Source: Chelonoidis abingdonii (lineage: Eukaryota; Chordata; Testudines; Testudinidae). From it: a stretch of DNA of 64,000 bases. This document shows positions 50,010 through 61,495 of the stretch, piece after piece. The stretch spans positions 128,156,552 through 128,220,551 of the forward strand of contig NC_133773.1 of NCBI RefSeq assembly GCF_003597395.2, read 5' to 3'. Within the stretch, counting starts at the first letter, position 1. The number at the start of each line of letters is the position of its first letter. Below the pieces are notes generated by a model. It did no database searches. It was not told the DNA's origin and saw only the letters and a program-made list of their open reading frames with translations. The position numbers were made by a program, and so were the translations under genes.

Positions 50010-50215
50010 AGCAAGAAGGAACTGGACGGGCGCAGGGCCGGCAGCGCCCCTTTATACTGGCACATGAGTGCGGGCCTCCAGAGAGTGCTAGAGCCGGTCC
50101 TACAGATACTACTGGGAGGGGAAAATCTCCGGCAACAGTGCAGATGGCCCGTGCACACGTAACGTGGAATGGACATGAGCAACACATCTTGAACATCAGT
50201 TACAAAAGATAGGTA
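50010..50215 (-). repeat. Right inverted terminal repeat of the compact DIRS-like element
   Basis: Ends GGAATGGACATGAGCAACAC, ATCTTGAACATCAGTTACAA; the same terminal order is at 190-235 of the window, showing the two belong to one family. Confidence 0.8.
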
Positions 50216-52719
50216 ATTGGTTTTTCCTTACTCATGCAAAAGTCCCATTGATTTTGTGGGGGACTAATTGCCTGACTAAGGTGAGCAGGATTTAGCCATT
50301 CTTTTGTAGCTCCACTATTCAGTAGTTAAAAGCTAAATGACTGTCGCCAAACACTGATGACTTGACTGTCAAAAATTTGTTCCAAACTGAAATGAATCTC
50401 CTTGGCAATGTTAGGTGGGCAGGAAGTATTATTTAAAAAAAAGAGAGAAGAGAGAGCAGTAATATGAAATATTGTGTGTAATCTCTTTAATGCTATGAGT
50501 GTAATAATGACTTAGCATGGCAAACTTGTGAAGTCTACAGTATATCCAATAAATAACAGAATAAATGCTTTTTTTGTATGAAAGAGCTGTTATGACGTAT
50601 TGTCAATTTACCAACTCTTCTGGTAATTTGCAAACATTGAGGCAGGGGAGGGCAGTTAGAGTCCCAATTCAGAATGGTACTTAAGTACATCCTTAATTTT
50701 AAGCATATTAGTAGCCTCATTCAAATCAGTGGGACTTCTTGTATTCCTCTTAACGTTTGTTATTTGTATTGAAGTAGCACATTGGACCTCCAGTACTGCA
50801 CCAGGCCCCCATTTTGCTAGGAATCATTGAATGCAACAAAGAGATGGACCTTGCCATAAAGATCTTACAGTGTAAAAGTGCCTTGCTGAATTGGGGCCTA
50901 AGTGTCAAAGTATTGCAACAGATGACAGATAAAGGAGTCTCCAGACAGCAGATAGTTTTAAAATACATAAGATGAGGTGGGTTAAGGATTAACTTTTATC
51001 TTTAATGAAACAGTTCTTGAGCCAAATTCTCAGTTACACCTTTGGCTTTTTTTGTAACGTTTCATTTAATTATAATTTAGTTTGTGGAGGAGGACTTAAT
51101 TATAACAATGATAGGTGTTTTTAATACCCTCAAAATACATTGAACTCTGGATCCATCAGTGTCTTTACTGAAAGATATGCACTCACCTGTAGGAAATACA
51201 AAGTACTCTCTCATTTAAGTTGTATTTAAAACAAATCTCGTTTACAGATATAAGAGAAATGTAAAGTGTTTTCTGGATATACCTTGATGTATGGAAAAAC
51301 ACAAAGGGATGTAATTGGCCTAATTTTTGTGGGTGCATTCTGTTAGCTCACTTTTGTATATAGCTGGAAGGTAATGCTGGTTCTGGAGTCTCCTGTTAGT
51401 TTTTATTGGAGGGAATTTTTTATATTGTGTGTTAATATACAATAGCGAAACACAAACTAGCTTCAGTAGTCAAAAGTAACTCTTTGTGAAGATCCCACTG
51501 CAATTTTACTTCAGGAAGTAAGTTCCTTCTTCCATATAGTCACAATGAGACTGGGCCAAGCTTAACATTGACTAATAATTATGGACTTCACATAGACAAA
51601 GTGCTGAAAACCCTCAAGGAACCAGGAGGCATTGACTAGAAAGGATTTAATAGTCCCTAAGTGATCTCAGATGGTGTCTCAAGTCTAATGCTACCATGTA
51701 AAGGCATGTTACTGAGAAGTCAAAGTGAAATTTACTTCTATTACTTAGTCAAATATATTTGGATGAGGGAGGGGAAGAGGTGGTGTTGTTTTTCATACCT
51801 CTCCAGGATATATCACCTGATTAAATGTGGAAACTTCAGCATTTCAAAGTCTGAGTTAAACTGCAGGGAAAAGCAGCACAGACTTTCTCTGCCTCAACTG
51901 GCTGCAAATACTCAATATTTCGATATTGAAGTGCCAGCAAAACATATTTGAAAAGATTGTTCTCAAGGGTTGACTTAGCTCCTCACAGAAGGTCTTCTCA
52001 AGTCAGAGATTTTGAGGGATGGTCCTGACTAAACAACAGTCTGAAAAATCTGAGTAATAAAAATTAGGATGTCTCTTTCAATGCTGCCACACTGGACTTA
52101 AGACAAAAGAGAAAAACCACACAGATTGTACCAACCTGAGCAAGTGACCTTACATCTTGAATTGCTGGAAGCATTTACTAAGATACAAGTCAACAATTCA
52201 TGAAGGGTTTTGGTCAGCCGATATACATGAGGAGAAGTACTAGATGGGTCTAAATCAGTTTTGCCTCTTCCCCTCTCTTGCATAGCAGAAATCTTCTGTG
52301 CCAGGAGGAAGAGAGAAATCAATACTTGAAAACCACGGTAGATTTAGTGCATGTAAACTTTTACATGATAATTAGTCACAGAAGAATTTTGACCTGTGAA
52401 GGATATTTAAACTTCAGAGAAATCTTTATATCAGGAATACACAAAAATGAATATAGAGTACACGAGGATTAGAAATCTACTACAACCCTCCTCCTCCTCC
52501 TCCTCTCAGTTTAGAAAAACATAAAAAAAACCTTGAGATCACTCTCACACATGTGTGATATAGTGTATAGGAAGTGTAAACCAGGATTTCCTAACCATAG
52601 AAATCATTAAGTACTGTTCCTTGTCCTTTGTATCTCAGTAGCAACTAGAGGCCCCAGCCAAAATCACTGAAATGTTGTACGAGGCACCGTACAGACAGAT
52701 GGAATATCTTCTTTGGAGA
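50216..52719. other. Intergenic stretch, mostly nothing recognised
   Basis: AT-rich and presumed intergenic. At about 50790-50890 there is a weak old repeat with GACCTTGCCATAAAGATCTT and TACAGTGTAAAA, like the 'cctgcccYRaagagcttacaatctaa' segment of ancient SINEs (a better copy is at 62940-62995). A (CCT)n-like tract lies at 52486-52505. Confidence 0.5.
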
Positions 52720-52800
52720 ATCTTTAATTCAAGTAGACAAGACAAAGGAAGTATCCCAGTTTTACAGATGGGGAGCTGAGGTGCAGAGAAATAAAGTCAA
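52720..52800 (+). repeat. MIR-like SINE core fragment
   Basis: Contains CCAGTTTTACAGATGGGGAG and CTGAGGTGCAGAGAAATAAA, the conserved MIR-type core 'attttacagatggggaaactgaggcacagaga'. Confidence 0.7.
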
Positions 52801-53110
52801 TTTCTTGACTTGTGAACACCAGTCCTGGACGCAGTATTCCAGCAGCAGTTGCACTAGTGCCAAACACTGTATTTTCTTCTTTATTTACCACTCCACCTAT
52901 TTGTGTCATCTGCAAACTTTATCAGTGGTGATTTTATGTTTTCTCCCAGACGATGATGTTAATGGCATAGGGTCAAGAACCGATTCTTGTGGGACCGCAC
53001 TGGAAACGCAACTGCTTGACAATGATTCCCTGTTTACCATTACATTTTGAGACCTATCAATTAGCTGGTTTTTAATCCATTTAATGTGTGCCATGTTCAT
53101 TTAAAAATTT
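52800..53110 (-). mobile_element. CR1-clade LINE reverse transcriptase fragment, antisense
   Basis: The minus-strand frame at 53100-52906 reads IKWIKNQLIDRSQNVMVNRE and VSSAVPQESVLDPM, a decayed form of the RT blocks 'WI...L.DR.Q.V.VNG' and 'SGVPQGSVLGP'. Old, 5'- and 3'-truncated. Confidence 0.8.
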
Positions 53111-53909
53111 ATCTAGTATATTTTAAATCAAAATTCACATGGTACCAAGTCAAATGCCTTAAATAATTCTAAGTATATTGTGTCAACACTACTACCTTAA
53201 TCAACCAAACTAAATCTCATCAAAAAAGGTATCAAGTAATTATATTAGCTGCCTACATAGATATAGACAGATAACTGGATAGCAACATAGTATGGAGGAG
53301 GATGTTTACACTTGCTATTGAAACAAACTACTATGTTCCATTTTCGTACCCCCCAATGACATTTGAAAATAGTAAAGAAAATATCCCACAAAAGGATTGT
53401 GTTCAGCTGCAAAAATACTTCTGTATCTGAATGTACATGGCAGGGGTAGTTCAGACTGGCCTCTGAAATACTTCATTCCTAACCTTGCTCCAACGTGATG
53501 TAATTCTGTCTGTCCAAAGTAATGGAAGGGAGTCACGGTTCATAGCTGAATATAGAGCTCAAGAGCTCCTGGCTCCCAGTTGTATGCTTAGATCACTGCA
53601 CTACACCCAAAACAAAGGTAATGTACAATGAAATATTAGGAGGGAATCTGTTCTTTGTCCCCCTAGACAGTAGAGATTTCCTCTTTTTGGAGAAAGGGAG
53701 AATTTTTCTAAGATCCCTATTTTATTTTTGTTGGGTTTTTTTTTTTTTTTTTTTGCTCTCCTTGTTTTGATACTACTTCCCACTATCCTCAAAGGCTGAA
53801 TGGGCTGGATGCTCTTGCCTGCAGAATATTTCAGTGCTTCTCTGTGCACTAGCCAAAGAGGGAGAGCCATACTGCTGCCTTGGAACCAGTTTCAGCCTCT
53901 GGGCATGAA
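53111..53909. other. Intergenic, nothing recognised
   Basis: Mixed sequence with a poly-T at 53738-53754. No exon or named repeat. Confidence 0.5.
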
Positions 53910-54110
53910 CTCTAAGTACATCCACACTAGAAACTCTACCGTGGTTCATCCACAGTGCTGCAGGTGTGCCACTATAGTGTAGAAAGAGCTATAGAAGGGG
54001 GTTCTTCCTTTGCTGTAGTAAATCCACCTCTCTGGGAGGTGATAGAAAAATATTTTTGTTGACCTAATGCTGTCCACACTGGGGCTTAGGTTGGCTTCAC
54101 TATGTATTTC
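53910..54110. repeat. MITE-like repeat
   Basis: ACATCCACACTAGAAACTCT at the left, TTTGTTGACCTAATGCTGTC and CCACACTGGGGCTTAGGTTG at the right, with an inner CACTATAGTGTAGAAAGAGC. The layout matches recurrent turtle MITEs of the CTACACTAG type. Ends approximate. Confidence 0.5.
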
Positions 54111-54769
54111 AGGGGCATATACTGGCCTGGAGAGCCTGGAATTCAGGACCTTTGCTTGGTCAGGCTTGTATTGTCTGTAAATAGCCAGGGAGCAAGATAA
54201 TTCCCTTTACTTTCTTACTGATCAGAATTTGTTGGTAGTGGGTCTGTGTGCTCCCTGCCCTTTTTGTCCTTAGTTACCAGCTCCAATCCCACCAGCAAAG
54301 ATTGTGTTGCAGTAAATCCCTTAAGGAGTGGTTTCCTCAGAACCCCATCAAAACTACATTCCATTTCATGCCAGGATCTCAGCATGCTGACTTCACAGTG
54401 CTTTCAAGGCTGACTCCGTTGGCGTTGTAAGATGCACAGCTCTATTGAAGTTGGAGCCTGGCCTGGGAAGTTAAGGATGAGCACTCATCCTAAACTCTGG
54501 CCTCAGCAGATTGAACAGAACCCCAGAACATATTCTGTTTCAAAGATTGCCTGGGCACAGCAGCTGTTGGACACATGCCCGAGAAGCCTAAAGAAATCAG
54601 AGAGCTTTGCATTTTTGATGTAAGGAAACAAGGAATGGGTTCTGTGTTTATAATTGATGTAAGTGGTAGGGCCCAATATCAAAGGTCAGCATAATTCAGT
54701 GTCTGCCGCTGGGCAAATACCTAGTGACATTTGTTACATAAATCAAGAATTTGAATGGGATTATTCTTA
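54111..54769. other. Intergenic, nothing recognised
   Basis: No repeat named; the open frames at 54248-54623 are short and unrelated to any family I know. Confidence 0.5.
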
Positions 54770-55170
54770 CTATTTATGAATAAAACTTTCAGAAATGCTA
54801 AATGACTTAGGCCATTAGGAGTTAGAAGCCTAAGTCCCATAGTTTTCTACATGTTTAAATTCCATTGACTTTCACTGAGATGTTGACTCCTAAGTCACTT
54901 AGGTGCTTCTGAAATGTTATCCCAAATTTTGTAACTCCTATTGGAGTATTTTTTTTTTTTTGAAGGCCAGGATTTTTTAAAAAGTCCCTAGTGACATGGT
55001 GCTTAATTTTTGGGTGCTTAACTTGAGGCATTTTAAAGGCACCTGACATTTTTTTCCAGCACGTGCAGAGAACCCATTCTGAAAATCAGACCCTTTAAGA
55101 TGTCTCAATTTTGGTACCCAAAATTGGTGGTCAGTTTTAAAAATCATGACCTAAATCTCTTATCAAGGAT
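54770..55170. repeat. Ancient repeat with short inverted modules
   Basis: Modules AGTTAGAAGCCTAAGTCCCA, TTCCATTGACTTTCACTGAG and GACTCCTAAGTCACTTAGGT, then TTCTGAAAATCAGACCCTTT. The same 'aaaatcaggcccc' and 'gactt..gtggga' modules occur at 57480-57625. Recognised as a high-copy ancient amniote repeat; class unknown to me. Confidence 0.55.
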
Positions 55171-55259
55171 GGCTAGAGCTTTGGCTGAATGCTCTGCAAT
55201 GGGAACTTTTTTATTTTGGCATGAAATCTAAATAAATAATCTGAGCACTTCCCCTCCAT

Positions 55260-55440
55260 TAATCCTCAAACCTCCCTGTGAGCTAGGCAAGTATAGTCCC
55301 CATTGTATAGATGGGGACCTGATGCACAGAGGTTGAATGGTCCATGGTCAGAAGAAATCAGTGGCAGAGACAGGAGAGCTGGGTTTTGTCCTTGAGTCCT
55401 AGGTCAGTGGCTTTACCACATGACCATCTTTCCTCCCCTA
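55260..55440 (+). repeat. MIR-like SINE
   Basis: Order CATTGTATAGATGGGGACCT, GATGCACAGAGGTTGAATGG, CAGTGGCAGAGACAGGAGAG, TGAGTCCTAGGTCAGTGGCT and TTACCACATGACCATC follows the MIR-type core and 3' part. Confidence 0.65.
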
Positions 55441-55553
55441 ATTTGACTTTATATTGCATAGTACTGTAATCAAAGTACTATGCTGGTTTGTTTTGTGTGT
55501 ACAAAGAGAACCATATTGATGGAGGTAAATGAATGCAGCCTGTTTTATCAGAA

Positions 55554-55620
55554 GCTTGATCCTGTTCCCGTTGCAGTCAATAGTGAAAGTTCCTTTGACT
55601 TCAGTAGAGTAGGATCAAGC
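55554..55620. repeat. Ancient palindromic hairpin repeat
   Basis: Perfect 10-bp arms GCTTGATCCT (55554-55563) and AGGATCAAGC (55611-55620) around TTTGACTTCAGTAGAG. Confidence 0.72.
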
Positions 55621-55639
55621 CCTTAAAGCCTTTTTAAAG

Positions 55640-55810
55640 CAATCAATTAACAGAGCTTTCCCCCATAGGCAGGTGAGAGTCATTATCCACCTTTTACAGA
55701 AGAATAAGCTAAGGTGAAGTGACACATCCTGGCTTACACAGTGAGTCTGAGCAGAGCCAGGAATGGAACTCACTCCCCTGCCCTAAATGCTGGGCCACAT
55801 GAAAATGAAG
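55640..55810 (+). repeat. MIR-like SINE
   Basis: CATTATCCACCTTTTACAGA, AATAAGCTAAGGTGAAGTGA, CAGAGCCAGGAATGGAACTC and TGCTGGGCCACATG follow the ancient SINE order. Confidence 0.62.
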
Positions 55811-56810
55811 CACCGCCAGTGCTGTATAAATCCATCCATGCAAGGGTGCATGTTTTGCTGTCAGCTCTTAAGCAGAACTCATTCTTGTCAAGAGGGAATC
55901 TACTTAAAAACCCATGATCTAGTGTGACCCAAGAATGTTCAGAAAAATCGCTCTTTGTCTAGATTTAAAATATAGATTCTGTGTCCCGTCCTCAACCTAT
56001 GAGTACTACCCACTAATGAGTGCGTAAAGTCAGATAAAACGTGTATTTTCACTAGATGGCGCTCCATGACCACTTAGTAGTATCTGTCTATTTGTGCTCT
56101 AGGGCCTGGCATGTAATGCAACTAAAGTGTAAGTGGGCATAACATCACATTACTCTACTGAAAATAGACTCTCGGAACAGTCACAGCAAAGAATAAAGAC
56201 ACCAAGAAGTTAAATGTGCTCAAAGCACAAAAGCCCTAGGCTGCTACTACGCTTTGATATTTACTCCCCTCTTGCTATTTCTTCCTCCACATCACCAGAA
56301 ATCTGATCCTTCTGACTTGTCTAACTGCCCACCTACTTGCCCAGGCCCTTCTCAGTGCTTGCCTTCATTATTGCTACCTCATGCTCTCTAAACATCCCCT
56401 TTACTTGTATGTGCCATCCTTCAGTCTACCTAAAACACAGCTGCTGAAGTCATCTTCCCCACCTGCCCAGTTGGAGTATGTTCCTCTCATTTGATGCCAC
56501 CCCTATCTTCCCTTCACCACACATATCCAGTCCAAACATGTAGCTTTGTGTTCAGTGTCCCATGCCTCCCTGGCTTCTCTCATGTTTCCCATCTCCCTTT
56601 CTGTTCCATGAAGGATACTACTGGCTCAATGTCCCATTGGTGTCCTCCTCCTATTTCGATGCCTCTTTTTCCATATTTCCCCCTATATGTAGAACTCCCT
56701 CCCATTCCTTGCTCACCAACATGATTCTTCCTAAGATTTACTTACTTCCATAGTGCCTGTGAGAAGTGTTCACTTACTGTTTAATGTAGCCATCAAGAGC
56801 TACACTAGGC
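55811..56810. other. Intergenic, nothing recognised
   Basis: Pyrimidine-rich from 56270 to 56750. The overlapping open frames at 56491-56753 reflect that composition. Confidence 0.5.
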
Positions 56811-57110
56811 CTACACAACATGCGGCTCGCATGGGCTCACTGTGCAGCCAACGGAGGGTGAGTAGGTGGGCTCACTGTGGCCTGCGGGGGGTGAGTAGGC
56901 AAGTGGCGGGTGAGGGAGGGGGGCTGAAGAGGTGGCTGGGCAGTGGTGGGGGGTGAGGAGGTGAGCCAGGGGGGTGGAGGACTGAGGAGGCGAGCGAGGA
57001 GTCAGTGGCTGACCTGTTCTACTGATCTGGTCTGGCTCCCATTCCCTCTCCAAGGGTTGCAGCTGTCTGGAGGTGCCTGCCTTCCACGCCTTCCTCATTC
57101 ACGCGTCATT
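56811..57110 (+). repeat. G-rich minisatellite-bearing repeat
   Basis: Starts near CACAACATGCGGCTCGCATG and runs into imperfect units of GGGTGAGTAGG, GTGAGGAGGTGAGCC and GAGGAGGCGAGCG. Similar in plan (GC-rich start then G-rich array) to the hAT element at 16670. Termini not defined. Confidence 0.5.
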
Positions 57111-58039
57111 CATTCAACGGGGCAATTGATTACAAAGTTAGGGGAAGATCTTATTCTACTTCTAGCAAACAGACATTTTTCTTTTATCTTAATTATACTA
57201 ACTTAGGGGCCCGCTATAACATATTACCAAGGTTCAATGCTGCTGTTTCAGTGGGGCAGCACTGGGGAAGGAGGGTTTGTTTCCATGGGGTGGGTGCCAT
57301 GGGGAAGTATTTTGGAGGGCTGGGCAGTGCTGGGGGGGTTTGGCCCTCAGCTATTTTCTTTGCAGTAATATGGCCATCACCGCTTTCCAATTGTGCAGGC
57401 CTGAGCTACACTATCCCATCTGACCTTAGTAGGGTAACCCAGCTTCACTTTAAGCTCCTCCCTTTTGTTTGTCACATCTTATATACTCTTCAGAGCAGGG
57501 TTCATGGCCAAGATTTTCCAAAGTAACTAAGTGATTTTTGGATGCATCAATTTTAGGCACCCAATTTGACCCACTTTAAAGGGTTCTGATTTTCAGTGGC
57601 TGGGTGCTCAGCCCTTTCTGAAAAAATCAGGCCCCTGTAAGGTTGCTTAAATTAGACATTCACAAATTATTAAACGTTTATGAAAATTTTAGGCCATGTC
57701 TTTCCAGTCTCTGCAGTGCCTGCCACATGTTGATTGCGGTGCAAATAATACTTGAGCTGACTGCTCAGCCCTGCATAAATTGGAAGTAGTGATGCTGAAA
57801 AGGCAAAAATGTTCAATAGATATTTTTGTTCTGTATTTGGAACGAAGCAGGGTGCTGTATCCTTCTCCCACGTGGATGGAATAGAAAGTTTTGCCATTCG
57901 TAACACAGGAGCATGTGAGGCAGCATCTGCTTAAATTAAACATTTTCAAATCAACAGGCCTGGAGAACTTACACAGAAGAGTCATAAAGGAGCTAGCTGA
58001 GGAACTCTCTAAACCGCTGTCAGTTGTACCAAATCTGGG
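57111..58039. other. Intergenic with one ancient repeat
   Basis: The only named item is the copy at 57480-57625, listed separately. The rest is unassigned, with a G-rich patch at 57250-57350. Confidence 0.5.
57480..57625. repeat. Ancient repeat, second copy of the 54770 family
   Basis: AAGATTTTCCAAAGTAACTA, TTTAGGCACCCAATTTGACC and TGATTTTCAGTGGCTGGGTG, then AAAAAATCAGGCCCC. Confidence 0.55.
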
Positions 58040-59094
58040 AAAACTTGGGAAATTCTAAAGGATTGGCAGACTGCCAATGTAGTTCCCATATTTTAAAATG
58101 ATAAAAGGGATGGCCCTGGGAATTATCAACCTCTTAGTGTGATGTTGATTGTAGGCAAAATAAAGGTACAGGTAATTTTTTGGATTTTATTAACAAAGAA
58201 AGGCTAAAAATATAGTTAATGCCGCTCAGCATAGTTTCACAGTAGGTAGGTCTCGTCAAACAATCCTGTTCTTTTTTTTTTTAAACAGGATTACTTCTCT
58301 GATTGCTAAAGCCAACTATGTACATTAATATATTTGGATTTCTCCAAGGGATTTGACATAGTACCACAGGACATTTTGATTTAAAAACTTGCATGACATA
58401 GAATTAATAAGGCGCATATTGGATTCAAAACTGGCTCACTGACAGATCTCAACATGTAGTTATTAATGGGGAAATAGATTTTAGTGGGATCCCGGTCCAG
58501 TGTTTAACATTTTTGTCAACGATGATATAAAATCTTTGCTGGTAAAGGTGGCAGATGAGATTGATTGGCAGGGCAGTAAATAAGGAGGAGGGTAGTTTCC
58601 TGTTAGAGTTATCTGAATCACCTGGTTAAATAGTAACAGTCCAACGAAATGCATTTTAATACAGCCAGTGCAAGGTAAAACACCTGGAATCCAAGAATGC
58701 AGGCTATATCAACAGGATGGGAGACTGCCTTGGAAAACCAGTGACTTATAGAAGGACTCAGGTCTTTATAGGTAACTCTCTGAGCTCTCAGTGCGGTGCT
58801 GTGGCAAAAAAGACTGATGTAATCCTTGGTTGTACTGAAAGTACAGAGTGATCTTGCTTCTGTACACAGCATTGTTAAGACCAGTGCTAGAATGCTGTGT
58901 CCCATTCTGGTGTCCACACTTCCAAAAGGGTGTAGAAATACTGGAAAGAGTGTGAAGAAGAGTCAGAAAAGTCATCCAGGGGTTGGAAAACAAGCCTAGT
59001 GATGTGAAACTTCAGGAGCTAAACGTAGTCACCTTCTCAAAGAGAAAAGTGAGAGGTGACATGATCACTGGGTATTGGTACTTACACATAGGGC

Positions 59095-59849
59095 GTTGGA
59101 ACGGGGGGGTGGGATCAAGGGCCAATGGCCCTCCCATGTTTGAAGGTGGCCTGGCCCATCCACTCTTTGCCATGGGTTTGGTCCCCTACCTCTCCTCTTC
59201 CCCCTGAAGCCCCAGCCCCCTTAGCCAGGCCATAAGCTGGAGCCTAGACCTGGTAAGAGTGGCCCTGGGAGCCCAGGTAGCTGTGGATCCTTCACCTGCC
59301 CTGGGCCAGGGGTTCTGAGGGTGGGGACACAGGCTGGGGGCTGCTCTCAGGCCACCCCACCTAAAGTGGAAGGGCCCAGGCTGCCTTGCTATGGCTTCTG
59401 GCTTAGCCAGAGAGTAGGGCCTCCTGCCTGCCGTCCCCCCGCCCCTTTTGGGAAGAATCCATTGCCCCTGCTTACACATTAAAAACCTGTCATATTGGGG
59501 GCTGTAGTAAGTCTGATTGGCCCTTTAAGGGGAGTTGGCCTCAGCCTTGCCTGTGAGGTAGCAGCTATCCCCCAGCTGATCCTGATCCAGTGGCTCAATT
59601 ATCATTAGTGACTTTGGCTGCGTATCCAGAGAGAGGGTCAGTGTGTGAGTGAGGGAATGCTGGGATTGAGTTAATCGCTGAACAATCTTTGGAAAAGGGC
59701 TAAGGCCTTGTGAGGCATGCCTGGGGACTGACTGGTGTTCTATGGGAGGAACAAGGAGTTAAGAGGCTTGAGACCAGGAGGAGAGGCTGTACTAGCTATA
59801 GGCTACTGGGAAACAGCCCAAGGGCTTAGAGGTAGGAGATGGCTGAAGG

Positions 59850-59882
<33 letters not shown>

Positions 59883-60265
59883 GTCCGGAGGAGCAGATCT
59901 ACCTGCTTAACACTGGCTCCCTGGGCTGGAATCCAGAGCAGAGGGTTGCTTTGGGTTCCCCTACCAGCCCCAAGGAAGGGTTGTAAAAGCCCTAATACAA
60001 GGACTGTAGAACTCAGGGTTGGGCTGAGGGTAGCCTGATGGGGTGAAAGGATCTCTGGTTGGGGTGTTTGGATTGTTACTCCAAGTGGGGTCTGAACTAG
60101 ATATGACAGCCAAAGGGCTGGGCCATGGAAGGTGCAGACTCCAGAAGAGCCAGAAGGATGGACAAAGGGGGGCACTAGACGAGAAGAAGCCCTGACCTAA
60201 TGCCAGAGGATGTTGTGGCAGCGAGTGGAACTGCTTACAGGGGCTTTTCAGTGTTGCTGACAAAG
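59095..60265. repeat. Unclassified GC-rich insertion inside CR1
   Basis: GC-rich sequence breaking the CR1. Contains a (AGC)10 tract and repeat-like segments such as ATTGGCCCTTTAAGGGGAGT (59518) and GAAGAAGCCCTGACCTAATG (60183). I have the impression of a multicopy turtle sequence, possibly LTR-like, but no ends, target duplication or coding region could be shown. Confidence 0.4.
59851..59880 (+). repeat. (AGC)10 trinucleotide repeat
   Basis: Ten uninterrupted AGC units. An open frame reads it as poly-Ala but has no other sign of coding. Confidence 0.95.
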
Positions 60266-60562
60266 GTCTTGGCTACACTGACGCTTTACAGCGCTGCAAC
60301 TTTCTCGCTCAGGGGTGTGGAAAAAAAACACACCCCTGAGCGCAGTAAGTTACAGCGCTGCAAAACGTCAGAGTAAACAGTGCCCCAGTGCTGGGAGCAC
60401 GGCTCTCAGCGCTGTAAGCTAATCCCCACGGGGAGGTGCAGTACCTGCAGCGCTGAGAGAGCTCTCTCCCAGCGCTGGCGCCGTGACCACACTCGCACTT
60501 CAAAGTGCTGCTGGGGGAGCGCTCCCGCGTCAGCGCTTTGGAGTTTTGAGTGTAGCCAAGCC
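60266..60562. mobile_element. Palindrome-rich MITE (5-bp TSD CAAAG)
   Basis: Ends GTCTTGGCTACACT and AGTGTAGCCAAGCC are inverted. CAAAG at 60261-60265 is repeated at 60563-60567. An internal perfect hairpin has 14-bp arms (60306-60319 and 60329-60342, CGCTCAGGGGTGTG and its complement). CAGCGCT motifs recur in both orientations at least seven times. No coding capacity. The superfamily is uncertain; five matching bases is shorter than a hAT duplication. Confidence 0.78.
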
Positions 60563-61495
60563 CAAAGTCATAACAAGATCCAATGGCTGAAAGTTGAAGT
60601 TAGACAAATTCAGCTTTGAACTAGGATGCAGTTTCCTAGCGGTACGGGTAGTTATACATTGGAACAGTTTATCAGGGAGGTTGTGGGATTGACTGTTGCT
60701 TGGTATCTTTAAAAGTGAGATTAGATGTCTTTCTATAAGATATACTTTAATCCAGCTTCTGGGAGATTTTCTACAGCCTTTGTATATATGGTGTGATCTG
60801 TCTGGATGGTTGGAGTTTGTGAATTTCTGTGTTCATTCCTTTCCCTCCCGGACTGTGGCAAGAACAGGAATCTCTGCATTGCTATCAACATGCTCCTAAT
60901 GCTTGCAGCTCTGCATTAAGGCAATGACTATAATCAAATCTCATACTTCAGGGCTTGCCTGCAGGAGTCCCCACCACCACTGACCAGATGTATTCTGGCT
61001 TTTGTATTTATTTTTTCCATCCATGATCAGCCAGAGCTGGAAAAGAGGGACTGGACAGGGTGGACCAGTACTCTGAGGTGGCACAGAGAATCCTTTGTCT
61101 TAGATGTGTAGCTCGCATGCTTGGGATCTAATGGATTGCCAGATATGGGGTGGCACAGGAATTTTTCCCCAGGTTGGTTTGGCTGGGGTCTTGTGGGAGG
61201 AACGTGGGTTACCTAGTATGGAGTATAGATTGCCTGTTAGGATCATGTGGGCATATCCCACCTAATCATTTCCCTGCCATCATGGCAGTCTCTGGGATTG
61301 GTGGCACGTTGGTTATTCTAGTTTCTTTTCCTGTGGCACACAGTTCTCTCTCTTAAGAACTGAAATACTTTAGTCTAACCCAAGCTATTGGGCACTGCAC
61401 CGGGGTAACTGGGTAAAATCGTGTCCTGGTAGACAGGTGGTCAGACTAGGTGATCTAGTGGTTCCTTCTGTCCTTAGAAACTCTATATCTTCCTC

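Larger units (their letters stand above)
47414..50215 (+). mobile_element. Compact non-autonomous DIRS-like element with ITRs and internal complementary region
   Basis: The left ITR (47414 to about 47600: GCTCATGTCCATTCC, CCGGAGATTTCC, GGGCCGGCTCGAGC, CAGTTCCCTCTTAC) is the inverted counterpart of the right ITR (about 50010-50215: GTAAGAAGG-type block, GCCGGTCC, GGAAAATCTCCGG, GGAATGGACATGAGC). Between them is a gag-like remnant and, next to the right ITR, an internal complementary region at 49881-49980. RT, RNase H and recombinase are absent, so the 2.8 kb unit would depend on a full-length relative. It starts about 150 bp after the last LETM1 poly(A) signal. Confidence 0.82.
58040..61495 (+). 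mobile_element. CR1 LINE, sense, split by a 1.5 kb insertion
   Basis: 58040-59090 keeps RT blocks in shifting frames: GFDIVPQDIL-like (58350 on), DRSQHVVINGEIDFSGIPVQ-like (58441 on), VPFWCPHFQKGVEILERVRR (58900 on) and KVIQGLENKPSDVKLQELNV (58970 on). The final ORF segment NKIQWLKVEVRQIQL and the 'W..f..EVV' block resume at 60571-60760. The 3' UTR (TTTTTCCCCAGGTTGGTTTG at 61159; GGTCAGACTAGGTGATCTAG at 61439) ends at about 61495. Gaps and substitutions show great age. Confidence 0.78.

Noticed and set aside
59735..59986. Open frame with poly-alanine tract
   Set aside because: Poly-Ala comes from (AGC)10; no conserved domain, no splice context, and it lies within an insertion in CR1.
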